Source of the DNA: Incurvaria masculella
Taxonomy: Eukaryota; Arthropoda; Insecta; Lepidoptera; Incurvariidae
Length of the DNA: 64,000 nt
Assembly: GCA_946894095.1 (NCBI GenBank)
Contig: OX335649.1
Span: 10,682,001 to 10,746,000 of the forward strand
Direction of reading: 5' to 3'
How positions within the stretch are numbered: the stretch's first letter is position 1; each line of letters opens with the position of its first letter. Under the pieces are notes generated by a model. The model was not told the DNA's origin. It worked only from the letters and a program-made list of their open reading frames with translations, and made no database searches. Positions 21,611 through 33,259 of this stretch are shown here, piece after piece. A program made the translations under genes and the position numbers.

Positions 21611-22545
21611 TAACCCTTTACTGGGAAGATTTGAGCCGGTCAAGATTTTTAATAGGTTCCGACTGTTTACGTGACTATGTTCCGCATTCGAAATAACTAT
21701 TTGTTTTATGTGTGTATTGATCATGAAACTATTTTGAGGTGCAATTATTCAATATTACTTATCACCATTATGGACTACTAGAATTGTTTTTTTCTTTTTA
21801 GTTTTAATTTAAAGCATTCTTTTACGCAGTTGGGTGTTTTCATTTTTTAGACTTTTTAGTTAGCAATTTTATTTCGAAATCTTGTAATTTCATTAACGAG
21901 ATTATATAAGTGGCTTGCGGCGGTCTAAACTACTGAGCGTTCATCCATCTAGTTATCTAACCCGGCTAAAGCTTTATAGTTCAGTCCAAAGTAGTTCCAT
22001 GTATCTTATGTACAGTGGAACACAAACCAAACTTACCATTTCCGATTGAAAGTCAAAATGAACGACTTTTTTGTTAAATCTAACTAGGTTTTTCCGTACC
22101 TCCTTTGTACAAGATTATGACTTACGTCCTTTGAACAATGATTGTATGTATAGTCCCCCTTAAAACTGTTGCCATAAGTCATAGAACAATAGAATTCAAA
22201 CGACGAATTCAAACTTAGTCAGCTCTTACGACATACCGTGGGACTGTTTGTCGTCGGAATTTTACGCGGGCTGAGCATCTTTCTCTAAAGGTTGAATTGA
22301 GTTTCTCAACATTTAGCATCCACCTTGAATATTTACATACGTCGATTATGTCTCTGACTACCTGCCGATATCATTGAATCTGATATCGTGTATACAGGTT
22401 GTGTAGTAAATTTAGATCAATACATATAGTCTTACAAATTCTGAAAATTGAGACAGTTTAAAAATTCAGGATTTTCTAGTATCTTGAGTCCACAAGTATT
22501 TATGGTTTAATTTAGTGATCCAAATTGGCTACAACATGTGTGAGG
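21611..22545. other. Gene-free stretch
   Basis: AT-rich sequence without a supported gene or repeat. Confidence 0.45.
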
Positions 22546-22547
22546 AT

Positions 22548-22892
22548 AGTAAGGTGATGGAGCTCGATACAATGGCTCGTATGGGCTCGTGCCTATTTCA
22601 TCAGTCAAATAAAGAAATATTTTTTCTAAATTTTGCAATGAAATAAATCCACTGAGAGTTATTTTCGTACGTTTTTATTTGTTTGATAAATTCCCTTATA
22701 TCAATGATATAAGCCTCTAAATATTTATATCAAAATGTTAAAGGGCGTATATCATTTAAGTTATCAAAAAAATCAAAACGTGCAGCCGTAGCTCTTGGTT
22801 GGTTTATTTAATGTGAAAATTTTTAGAAAAATCTATTTTAATTTGACTGAGGAGACAGGCATTGTATGGAACTCGATCACCTCTTAATTATT
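22548..22892. mobile_element. MITE with TGAGGTGATCGAGTTCC-type inverted ends, copy 1 (diverged)
   Basis: The left end reads AGGTGATGGAGCTCGATACA...TCATCAGTCAAATAAAG; the right end CTGAGGAGACAGGCATTG...GAACTCGATCACCTC, its inverted partner, followed by TTAA. It is the same family as 59799-60092. The interior has no frame. Confidence 0.7.
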
Positions 22893-23860
22893 ATGACAGT
22901 ACTTTTTCTTATACATTTTAGGTTAACTAGCGACATTTACATTCAATAATTATAATCATATTAAATATTGAGAAAAGCTTTTGGCTTGAACTTGGTTACT
23001 GTTTGGATGTACCTCCGTTAACACCCTGTTTAGGTACACTGATCTAACCACTATAAATAAATTCTCGTCAGGCTACTTATTTTCCGTCAAATTGAGTTTA
23101 TTTTATACTCCTACATACAATTTATGTAGTAGTGCACTTAGATGAAAAATTATTTCTAACTTTATTTTTCATCTAAGGTAGTGTATAATAAAGTTTAATT
23201 GAATGAATGATCCTCCTGTCTAGTTCTTTTTCTCTCTTCTACAGAAATTATTTCTTTCATTTATTTATTTCTACGGTGCGGACTTGACGAACTCTATTTT
23301 AGAGCACAATCGCGCTCAGTGGCGATGTTACGACTGTGTAGCATATGACGCGCCGCCGGATTCCCATACAATTATATGGTAATTTTGACCATATAGCGGA
23401 GACGCGATATCGACCGCATGCCACTTCTCCTTCCTTTCTATTCAGTGGTAATCCTCCACTGTTCACCCGTCAGGTAACTTTGAGTAATGCTAAGTAGAAA
23501 CTTGTCACGATCATGGAGGTGAGGCATCACCATGGTGACGATATTATTTTCGTTGCTAGCGGTAGCCAAGCGTCTATGTTCTCCAAGTCTTCTTCTTTCA
23601 TCGGCTGCCAGTTTTTTATTATAATTTATGTTTTGAACACGGAACTGCCCTTCGGATGTTTCATCGAAGAAGGTGGTCATTCCTGCGATGACCAGCTCGA
23701 GACGTGGTTGCTTTGAAGTTTCACTAAAAGTAGAGAAAAAATATGGAGGGTCAGGCTTGTAGCCAACTCCCTGCTGTTATAATTAGTCTATCTTAGACTA
23801 TACCGAGACACTCCTGGAGTTCAGGTCAGCTTAATACTAAGTATTTGTTCATTTATGTAA
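22893..23860. other. Mostly gene-free; one unexplained 80-codon minus frame
   Basis: The only frame of note is 23680-23438 on the minus strand, 80 codons, with an EGQFRVQNINYNKK and ADERRRLGEHRRL composition that could be a decayed coding fragment. I do not recognise it and see no flanking exons. A GC-rich foldback (CTACCCGGCCGC ... GCAGCCGGGTAG) lies just beyond at 23869-23920. Confidence 0.35.
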
Positions 23861-23937
23861 ACCCTCACTACCCGGCCGCTGTCCAGCCGCGGAACCATGC
23901 CGCCCAGCAGCCGGGTAGCGAGGCCTAAAAGAAACTG

Positions 23938-24240
23938 TTTTTTTATGTAACTGGACATGGATGGCTAATTCCGAACTGACCGTAGACTCCCACATGGGAA
24001 CTAGGTGCCATGCCAGGACCTTTCTTATATTGCACGGCTACATTGAACTGGATAGAAAACACGGACAATTTTCATTGCCGCTTCAACCATCATTCATTCA
24101 ATGCGATGGGACCAACCCGGGCGGGATGGTTAATACCACCTAATAAGTAAGGAAGGGGACCTACAGTTTTACGTGGAATCAGAACCACGGCCAGACTCAA
24201 CGGTTGAAAATGGTCATTAGGCGTCGCGCTGGGTTACCAA
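23938..24240 (-). mobile_element. tRNA-derived SINE, reversed copy
   Basis: A T-run (reverse of the poly(A) tail) is followed by GGATGGCTAATTCCG, ACTAGGTGCCATGCCAGGAC, AACACGGACAATTTTCATTG, GGGCGGGATGGTTAATACCA and the head ACGTGGAATCAGAACCACGG, which holds a B-box-like GGTTCTGATTCC on the minus strand. This head differs from that of the 36.9-kb copy, so there are at least two SINE subfamilies. Confidence 0.8.
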
Positions 24241-24660
24241 GGCTGACAGACCTTCTGAGTTGGAGCATCTTTAAAATACTTAAGGATTGTCGACAAAACG
24301 CACGGCAGGAAGCTGTATCGAGCCACGGTTCCAAGCGGCTGATTTCACAGATGCGGCCCTCCAGACAAAACCTTATCGGCGCCTTTGAGTAGCAGCCGTT
24401 TTTGGACTGAAAATAACTAAGGAGCAGGCAGTGATAGAAATATTTTTACTTTATAAGAAAGGAAGCTGAAAATCAAGGAAACTGTCTGCCGACGGGTGTC
24501 TTTCTTAAAACCTATAACCTTGGAGTCTTCAAACGTTATTTAAACGAGCTGGATAGCTCAGCGATAATCCGCAAATCAGCTGGTATGGTTGGTGGTTTTG
24601 GTGAGGTGGATTTGGCTTATCTAAGTAGGTACTTTTGGTCTCTTAGCACAGCATACCATA
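24241..24660. other. Gene-free stretch
   Basis: No gene or repeat recognised. Confidence 0.4.
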
Positions 24661-24686
24661 TCGGTTTATCATAAAAAAAAGGGAGG

Positions 24687-25142
24687 ACTTGGACCACTAC
24701 ATGAAAAACCTTGGTTACAATTTGCTGGGCACATTAACATTTTTGAGAAAATCTTCAGTTTATTTCTTTGTGACGACAGGCCGCGATGTTTGTTCGTTTC
24801 CCGTTTCCATACATTTTTTCTATTACTTCTTGTCTGGGAGCTGGAGGCAGCTGGCTTTGGTCCTGTTCGGCATGCAGGCTTAGTTAACAGGATAATGAGG
24901 TGATCAAGTTCCGTACTTGGACCATTACATGAAAAACCTTGGTTACAATTTGCTGGGCACATTAACATTATTGAGAAAATCTTCAGTTTATTTCTTTGTA
25001 ACGACAGGCCGCGATGTTTGTTCGTTTCCCGTTTCCATACATTTTTTCTATTACTTCTTGTCTGGGAGCTGGAGGCCGCTGGCTTTGGTCCTGTTCGGCA
25101 TGCAGGCTTAGTTAACAGGATAATGAGGTGATCAAGTTCCGT
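24687..25142. repeat. Tandem duplication of a 228-bp unit (two copies)
   Basis: Two nearly identical units follow each other (ACATGAAAAACCTTGGTTAC begins at matching places 228 bp apart). Only a few substitutions separate them. Each ends with TTAACAGGATAATGAGGTGA then TCAAGTTCCGTAC, the end of the TTAA-type MITE family. Because 228 is a multiple of three, a minus-strand frame of 167 codons runs through both; I treat it as chance. Confidence 0.9.
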
Positions 25143-25415
25143 ACAATGGCTCGTGCCTTTTTCCTCAGTCAAATGAAATGTTTTCTGATATTATAAATCA
25201 ATTAATTTAAAGCTACGTCCGTACGGCTTTGTTTTTTTGATTACTTAACTTGTATCCATGATATATGCCTTTTTGTGTTTGGATACAAATTATAATTAAG
25301 ATACAAGTTATAAGTTCATTGATAAATTAAACCTACAGACGTAGCTCTCAGTTGATTTATTTAATGTGCAAAATATCAGAAAAATATTTCTTAATTTGAC
25401 AGAGGAAACAGCCGC
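25113..25415. mobile_element. MITE with TGAGGTGATCGAGTTCC-type ends, copy 2
   Basis: TTAA is followed by CAGGATAATGAGGTGATCAA, GGCTCGTGCCTTTTTCCTCA and GTCAAATG. The partner end TTTGACAGAGGAAACAGCCG lies near 25397-25416 and is incomplete. The interior includes GATACAAGTT-type inverted words. Confidence 0.6.
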
Positions 25416-25888
25416 GAGCCTTATTCCGTGATTTGGATTAGTGACTGAATTTGGCTGCAAAACCAATCACAATAGAAACTATGTGAATCAAATGGTGCGC
25501 ATGCTGCCGTTCGTGGTTAGGATGGTAATTGAGACAGGGAAAATTAAATAAGCGAGGTACACAGATTATTTTTGAATTCAGTTTATTAAAGTAAGGTCAA
25601 ATAATAATAAATTTTCATTTATAAAAAAAAATATCTCGTGATAACACAATTCATTAGGCGTAAGAAAAAGTAAGTGGCCTGTTCAAGTAATTTTTAAATT
25701 AACAAACAGGAATGTTCACATTTTCCTGATACTCAAACTTACATCAATAATTTCAATCAATAATTTGGTTCGATTTAGCTTGCACTAGACATTACAAGAC
25801 GAATTGATCGAGGTCTGGGTGAAAGCAAGGTCCTAACGCTCCTATACAATGATGGCATGCAGTGTGTTACTGTACTGTTATTCTTTGC

Positions 25889-26107
25889 AACTGTAATGGA
25901 ATTATTTGCCATTATAATGGTATTATTTGCCATGGTAATGGCATTTATTACATTATAATTGTATTATTTGCCATTATAATGGTAATATTTTCCATTGTAA
26001 CGATTTTATTTATAATTGGAAACGACCTTATATGCCAATAAGTAGTTAAATATTCTGTTTGCCATTGTAATGGTATCATTTGCCGTTGTGATGGCATTCT
26101 TTGCCCT
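25889..26107. repeat. AT-rich minisatellite (ATTTGCCATTATAATGGTATT units)
   Basis: The words TTTGCCAT and TAATGGTA alternate about ten times over 220 bp with imperfect spacing of about 20 bp. CCATTATAATGG is itself palindromic, so the tract can fold back. Confidence 0.75.
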
Positions 26108-26109
26108 CC

Positions 26110-29100
26110 TCGCCTGTTCTTAGACATTATAACCACCGCTCAAATGTTTTGTGTGCCCTGCTTTGTAGAAGCCTCAATACAGTAAAATTCACGTGATTGT
26201 GAATGTCAATGGGAGCGTATATCTGTTTAGGTTTACTTTTACCTCGTAAAGCATAATCTGCAGAAGTGTCACTTAACACAGACATGACAAGGCGGAATCA
26301 ATTTAATCTAGACATGGTCGACCACAATTTATTTCAATTAACACATAAATAGTGTAACAAAAAAGGTAACAGTGTAACTGTATGTATATAGTTATGTGTA
26401 ATATAATTTATTATTTGAAATACAAAGTGAAGCATAGGCGGAAAAGTTCATACTTAAAAATGTAAATTGACAATCGCGCGTAATATTTTATTATATTAAT
26501 AGTCTCAGTGTGTGGACACATTCGGATTGTTACTTTTTTTAACAAGCTTTATAGTAATTTGACTTCCTGCTTTAAGTCAGCACGGAACATTTTGCACTTA
26601 CCGACTGCTTATTGCTCAAAAACAATTGCAAAAATACATCCAAGAGGTAAAAAGGCATGACGCAAATAAATGAAAGCAAAGAGCAAGCTTTTAAAATATA
26701 GTTTTTAATATTTTGTTTCAAGCCTGAGGCGTGAAATATCATTCACTTGAATTTTTCCTTCCGGCTTGTAAAAAAATACTTAATATTTTAGTTTCTACTT
26801 CTTAAAAACTTATTTTCCAAAAGGGTTTTTCGTTTATTTTTAAAAAGTGAATTCTTTAGTGTGTGAATTTAAGTGAAGTGTATATTAAAGTGAATGATTA
26901 TGTAAGTTATAAATTATATTATTATTTTTATTAAACTAAGGCCTGACCATGTTAAATAGATTGAGTTGATTCCATCTAACAAAATGCATTTGATAGTTAT
27001 AGCAAAAATTAGAAAGGTTTACCCGAGATTATCTAAGCTGTTTGGTATTCTATAAGTTGAAAATAATGTTTTGTAACAGGTACAATAATAAACAAATCAA
27101 TGTGTCATCTTATTTTAACGTTTAGTTATCTTTCGTATGTTAATTCAATAAGTCTTTCTAAATATTCATTCATTTTCCTACATTAATTGTTCAAATATTC
27201 CATTGAAATATTAATACAATCTCAAACAATGAGTTTCACATTCATTTCAAATTTTCGCTCACATTTTGTTTATTTATTTTATTAATTATATTTGTCTTAA
27301 TATAATAATATCTATAAATCGATTGTATAAGTTTGTAATTATTAAATTCGAATATTTTAACATATGTATATTAATAAACAGGCATTTATCTGAATAAAAT
27401 CAAAACAATATGGTTATTATGCAATAACATACATATTTAACAAATTATTTCAAACTATTAAATAAATATTCTAACAGTTACAATGGCAATAAAATAATCA
27501 TTAATATTTCTTATTTTTTTAAATAATGTAGCATAAGAATGGGTTGTATGACTAGGGCGTACTAAAAGGCGGAACGATGGCCGAAATTATAAACTGGTTC
27601 CGATGTCAAATTTCATTGATATGTCCAAAATGAGACTACTATATTTAACGTACCTACACACTTTCATTATTGAGAGTTTCCAAACATTTTGAATAGATCC
27701 ACAGAAAGTCTCAAAATAAAAAATATTTATTACGTCAGAAGTTATATTAATCAAAAGAAAAAAAATATGTTTGTACTCAAAGTAAATTTTGACGGTGACG
27801 TTCCAAAGTTGACCATCACCTATTTTACCTCGCTAAAAACATACTTTATATAATATAAATAGTCTTTATGTGGAAATATTACGAAATGACGCCGTTTCGC
27901 AAAACGGCTGACCAATTTGTAAAGCGGCTTAATTATAAAAGGCGGCGACACATCCTCCGACTAGTTGTGGCCGCATAGTCGTTGTCTGCTTTAGAACACA
28001 GACATTATATATTGTTACACTTTCAAGTGACCTGAGCAAGCTGTACTCGACCTGACATTGGTTTTTGATAGAGATGCGGATATTGAATTTTACAATTACA
28101 GCCCAGAAGGTGGGTGCCTATCTCATCTTTTTTCCCAAAATTTTTCAATAGGTAACCACACGGATTTAACGTCAAGTACTTACGAGCTGCTTTTAGTGTT
28201 TGTTCTATACCAGTCCTAGCAAAACTATTCAATCACTTTTATAAAATCTACACACTCTTACCGAACCAGTTTGTAATTTTGCACAAGTCCTAGCAAGGCT
28301 GGCGACACAAAATTAAACATATTTATTCCATCCGGTGTAACCCCTTGCAATAAATAAACAATTGTCAGGTAATATATTTTCCAATAAAACAGGTCAATCA
28401 AATTCTATGACATGACAGGTCCATAAACAATAATTTACAATGTATACATACATAAAGTACAGTAGGTACGTGCATACCGTACAATGTAATACTTATCCTA
28501 GTTCAGTATCATTCATCCGATCTGATGAGAGAAACGATTTATCAAATTTACCTACTAAGTCCATAAGTGCAATTTGAGCTATTAGGTAAGTACAGTGAGT
28601 GAAATAAAAATAAATAATAATAAAGTGATGTAGTGAGGTACCATGTTTGTACCGTATACTGGTTTATAGAAACACCTACCACCGATGGCTAGCGTGCTTA
28701 CAGTGCAACAATATCCCTGACTACGCATAAGATCGCTCGTATTTCGAAAGGAATAAAATATGTACTAAAATATGACAGTGGAGACTCATTTTTCACTTTT
28801 GGTTTAATATGAGTAACATTAAAAAACATACAAAGTGTAATATAATTTGGCACAAACACCCTTGTCGAAATACGATACATTTGTGGTGTGGTTCAGTGTA
28901 GGTAATTAGTACCCACATCAATCAGCATTATGTAGCACCTAATGAATAAAATAAACCTAATTATTTTAAGTAATTCTCAACTGGTGATAAGGTGTGGCTA
29001 GGAGTGTAGTGGAGGCACCTAGTGATATCCAAATGGCTATTACAATATTTGATTGTTTTCTTTTCCTAATAAAAAAATAAACAATTAATTCTTATTGTTT

Positions 29101-29330
29101 AAAATAAAATGATATATTGACAATTTTTTTTAAATAAAATATGCATTCGAAATTTACGCTAGCTACGATTTAAAGGCTGTAATTTTGAATTTGCAACGTA
29201 CCTAGAAGGCAGTTCTGAAAACAAAATGTTGCGCTGTAGACGTGTAAAAAAAAGAGGCATGTTGATAGTGCGGCTCTGTCTGCTTGCAGCGAGTAGGATA
29301 AGTGACACTTTCGCTATCTTTCGCGGTTAA
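26110..29330. other. AT-rich intergenic DNA
   Basis: About 3.2 kb with no supported gene, splice-consistent exon pair or repeat recognisable by eye. All open frames are short and AT-driven. Confidence 0.5.
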
Positions 29331-29339
29331 ATTTAAAGC

Positions 29340-30475
29340 AGACATATAGTGATCTTGTGCCGCGGCCTCCTGACTGCGTCGTAGCGCCGTAGGTCTCGAG
29401 GGAGCCGAGCGATTCCCGTTCTATAGCGCGGGTCGACTGATAGGATAACGTCAGGCACAAAGCTAGTGGCGCAGTCAGGTTCGAGCGATTTGCGACTAGC
29501 CGACAGGTGGTGACTGTGCGTCGCGGGTGGCTGACTGCGCGGCAGCGTGGTCGATCCCGAGGGAGCCACGAAACTCTCGTTCTTTTGTGCGTGTCGTCTG
29601 ATATGAGAGCGTCAGGAACAAAGTGAGTGGCGGTCGAGTTCGAGCGATTTGTGATTAGCCGACAGGGGACGACTGCGCGGCAGTGTGGTCGGTTCTAAAA
29701 GAGTCGCGAAACTCACGCACTTTTCCGCGTGTCGACTGATATGAGAGCATCAGGAACAAAGCGTGCCGGTCTGGTTCGCGCGACTTGCAACTAGCCGACG
29801 GGTGGTGACCGTGCGCCCCGGGCCACTGACTGTGTGGGAGCGTGGTCGGTCCCCAATGAGCCGCAAAACTCTCGTTTTTTACGCGGAGAGCGGAAGAAAC
29901 AAAGCTAGTGGCGGTCGGGTTCGAGCGACTTACAACTAGCCGATAGGTGGTGACCATGCGCTGACTGCGGCAGCGTGGTAGGTCCCAAGGAAGCGGCGAA
30001 ACTCTTATTCTTTTGCGCGTATCGACTGATAGGAGGGCATCAGGAACAAAGCTAGTGTCGGCCGGTTTCGAGCGACTTGCGACTAGGTGACAAGTGGTAA
30101 CCGTGTGCCGTTGATCGCTGACTATGCGTATCGACTGACAGGAGAACGCAAGGAACAAAGCGAGCGTCGGTCGGTTCTGAGAGACTTGCGACTAGCTGAC
30201 AGGTGGTGACCGCGCGCCGCTGGTCGCTGACTGCGCGGGAGCGCGGTCGGTCCCAAGGAAGCCGCGAAATTATCGTTCTTTTACGCGTGTCGACTGATAG
30301 GAGAGCCTCAGGAACAAAGCTAGTGTCGGTCAGGTTCGAGCGACTTGCGACTAGCCGACAGGTGGTGACCGTGCGCCGCGGGCCGCTGACTGCGCGGCAG
30401 CGTGGTCGGTCCCGAGGGAGCCGCGCTACTCTCGCTCACCTCGCGCGGTTTCCACACCGGCGATCCTACAACACA
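29340..30475. repeat. GC-rich tandem satellite, about 155-bp units
   Basis: Six to seven imperfect units share the order GAGCGACTTGCGACTAGCCG, ACAGGTGGTGACCGTGCGCC, GCTGACTGCGCGGCAGCGTG, GTCGGTCCCGAGGGAGCCGC, CTCTCGTTCTTTTGCGCGTG, TCGACTGATAGGAGAGCGTC and AGGAACAAAGCTAGTG. Some units are internally shortened (near 29880 and 30110). Composition contrasts sharply with the AT-rich flanks. Open frames on both strands follow the unit length and are not convincing proteins. Confidence 0.88.
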
Positions 30476-30479
30476 CCAA

Positions 30480-31995
30480 ACACCAAACTCTTTATACGTT
30501 ATTTACAACCAATTTCACAACACGTTTATCTTCTTTTTTATCTATTTTTTCTTAGTGAACTTCGCCAATTAAACGCAAATCCAATCTTTAAAGGTATAGA
30601 CAGAGGTCAAAGAGTTGAATGTTTGATGATTGATGTCGTAGGTATACGCCGAACTTAAGTTGTGCGTCTCAACTGCAGGAAAATCCAGTCGAGACAAAAG
30701 TTTAGCAGATAGATAGATATAGACAAGTATCCAGTTATTGAAAAGCCAATTGAGAAAGGCTACAAAACATGTTATAATCTACAGGGTTAAGCAATCAAAA
30801 TAAATAATATACCCAAATTTCAACATTTCATCGAACATTCAAATAATTGTTAATGGAAAAAATTACCTACTTATGTACAAAATTAAATATTAAATCAGAA
30901 CGCATAACACAAAAAAAATCCTTCGCGGATTATATTGTTTACACCAAATTATTGTTATATTATGCATCAGCGTATTATGATAACATGGATTCAATAAAAT
31001 TACATGCACAATAAATGCTACCAGCAATATCATAAATTGGCTAATCAGATCTTAAAATGTTTGACAAACCCATGAAATTACTTTTAACTCAACAACTTGT
31101 TTTTCAATATTTTCAAAAAGCAAATATTAAAAAACTTGAGCTAATATGTCTTTTTAAACCAAAGTTATGTATCCACATGATACACAAAAAAATATATACA
31201 CATCATTTTATAATTTGTTACACAATTTCGAGTACTTCAACACTTGCTTAAAAAAAATATAATGTGACCAGAAAATTATGTCTATGAGCGTGCATAACGA
31301 TATTATATGTACAATGCTGCTAACAAAATTTTCCTTTATTTCACACATTTCACAATTAAGCAGTGCAGGGTATTTAGAACGAGAAAAAGTGAGTACATAT
31401 TCCAAAAGACTATTTTGTAAAGATACAAGAAAGAAACGGATAATACAAGCGTTTAAGAGGTACTTTTATAGGTATCACGAACCGTAACTTGTACATAGGA
31501 TGGATTAACGAAGGTTAGGGTCACTTAAATAGAAGTAGCATAAGAGAGATCACGGTATACATCTATAGAAATTAATCTAAGAGGGTCATTTGGTGTTCAT
31601 TGATTAAGCCATCGGTTAATCTATTCATGAATATTTAATAGTAGATACTATCTAGGTAGCTATACGGGTTATACGAGGATTTAGGTATATTAAGATACTA
31701 TATTTCAATATTTAGTTTAATGTACTTATGAATTAGAGTAGTTATTTCATGCAACGAAGTCCCTCGAAACCTAGTGGTGCAGCAAGGGGCAGTAAGTCAG
31801 CATTTACCTACTTAATTTGAAGAGGTGATTTGGAGGTAGAGCAAGGGACGTAAGTAACTTTTTCTTTTTCTTATCCTTATATGTATTAAATAGAAGGATA
31901 ACCTCCTAAAATGACTACACTGTACTGACTCATTCTGTTTTACGCATAATATTTCGCAGGATTATGATGAAATCTGGATTTTGTACAAACACTTA
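30480..31995. other. AT-rich intergenic DNA
   Basis: No gene, RNA or repeat that I can support. Confidence 0.45.
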
Positions 31996-31997
31996 AA

Positions 31998-32330
31998 GTG
32001 GCATTCAGAGTGAACCTGTCAAAACTTATTACGGGATTAGCACCGGACTAACCATACATAATCCGGTTTAGTCCGACCTTAATACGCGTACTAAAGTTAG
32101 TCCGTCCACTTTGAATACTACTGTTAAAGTCGCGTTCAGAGTGAACCTGTCAAAACTTATTACGAGATTGGCACCAGACTAACCATACATAATCCGGTTT
32201 AGTCCGACCTTAATACGCCTACTAAAGTTAGTCCGTCCACTCTAAATACTGCTGTTAAAGTCGCATTCAGAGTGAACCTGTCAAAACTTAGTACGGGATT
32301 AGCACCGGACTTACTATAAATTTAGTTAAT
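31998..32330. repeat. 131-bp tandem repeat, about 2.5 units
   Basis: TTCAGAGTGAACCTGTCAAA recurs at 32004, 32135 and 32266, giving a period of 131 bp. Each unit also has ACCGGACTAACCATACATAA, GTTTAGTCCGACCTTAATAC and AGTTAGTCCGTCCACT. The third unit is cut short and followed by another AGTCCGCCAACTCTGAATAC. A possible Helitron-like end (GAGCGAAGCC ... GGCTAG, 32408-32427) follows. Confidence 0.85.
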
Positions 32331-32623
32331 ATTATTATTTGGTTAAATAAACTTAGTCCGCCAACTCTGAATACGAAATTCATACAAATTCAAAACGAAA
32401 TTGACCCGAGCGAAGCCTCCTGGCTAGTGTACGTATGCAATACAAATATTGGAAAATGTTCTAAATTGTTCGAAAGTGTTTTAATTATCAGAACATTTTC
32501 AAAAGTTAAACCGACACTATAGCTTTCGACTGACGCCTACTGTACATGCTTGGACTATGTATGTGCGTAAACTAGAACAAATTTCTCTAGGTACCACATT
32601 ATCAAGGGGGTTTATGCTTGACA

Positions 32624-33000
32624 TGTAGATGGCGCCATGGTCATTTGCAACTATTTCTGCTATATATTTCTTAAAATAGGAAGTTAGTAAACTATAACTG
32701 TAGTTGCGAGCACATTAAGCTTAAGTTATGTATTTAATCTCATAATCCCATTAAAATAATCTCAAATGTATTGAATCATTATGAGGAAGTGTGCAAAAAG
32801 TTACTGTTTACAGTTACCAACTTTTTATATGAGGGAATACAATGTATTTCACAAAAACTAGCCTTTTTATTACAAAATTGTTTTATCAGGAACAAATAAC
32901 TGCTTCAAATGCTCACAACTACAGTTATAGTATTTATAATTTGCTATTTTTAGGGAGGTATCGCAGAAATAGTTACAATCGACCGTGGCGCCACCTACTT
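32624..33000. mobile_element. Palindromic MITE (GGCGCCAYGGTC ends)
   Basis: The left end ATGGCGCCATGGTCATTTGC with AACTATTTCTGC is matched on the right by GCAGAAATAGTTACAATCGA then CCGTGGCGCCACC in inverted order. Inside, ACTATAACTGTAGTTGCGAG and CTCACAACTACAGTTATAGT are also inverted. No coding frame. Confidence 0.75.
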
Positions 33001-33009
33001 CAAAGCACA

Positions 33010-33251
33010 GGGGGCCCATTCCAGTAAGAGTGAGTTCGAGTTCGGGAGTGAGTTAACCTAAAAATAGCTGGGAAATTTATTATTATTTCAACAACGGAAC
33101 TGTTTTTATACTTCCAACTTATTTACGGGACCGACCAGAGATTTACCTAACTGTAATGATGTTCAAGAAGTGTGGAAACATTGACTATTTAAAAAAGTGA
33201 GTTGATATTTAGTGACGAACTCGAACTCACTCTTGCTCTGAATGGACCCCC
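33010..33251. mobile_element. Palindromic MITE (GGGGGCCCATTC ends), copy 1
   Basis: The left end is GGGGGCCCATTCCAGTAAGA, GTGAGTTCGAGTTC; the right end GAACTCGAACTCACTCTTGC, TCTGAATGGACCCCC is its inverted match. It directly abuts the previous MITE. A second member is at 59114-59343. Confidence 0.8.
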
Positions 33252-33259
33252 AGAGCTCC

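Noticed and set aside
24669..25172. A repeated 167-codon minus-strand frame
   Set aside because: It arises from a duplicated 228-bp noncoding unit whose length is divisible by three; there is no domain or start context.
29340..30475. CRISPR array suggested by regular repeats
   Set aside because: Units are long, contiguous and imperfect without unique spacers, and the DNA is from an insect.
29655..30658. Several frames of 150-167 codons with repeated motifs
   Set aside because: They follow the units of the GC-rich satellite on both strands and contain no known fold.
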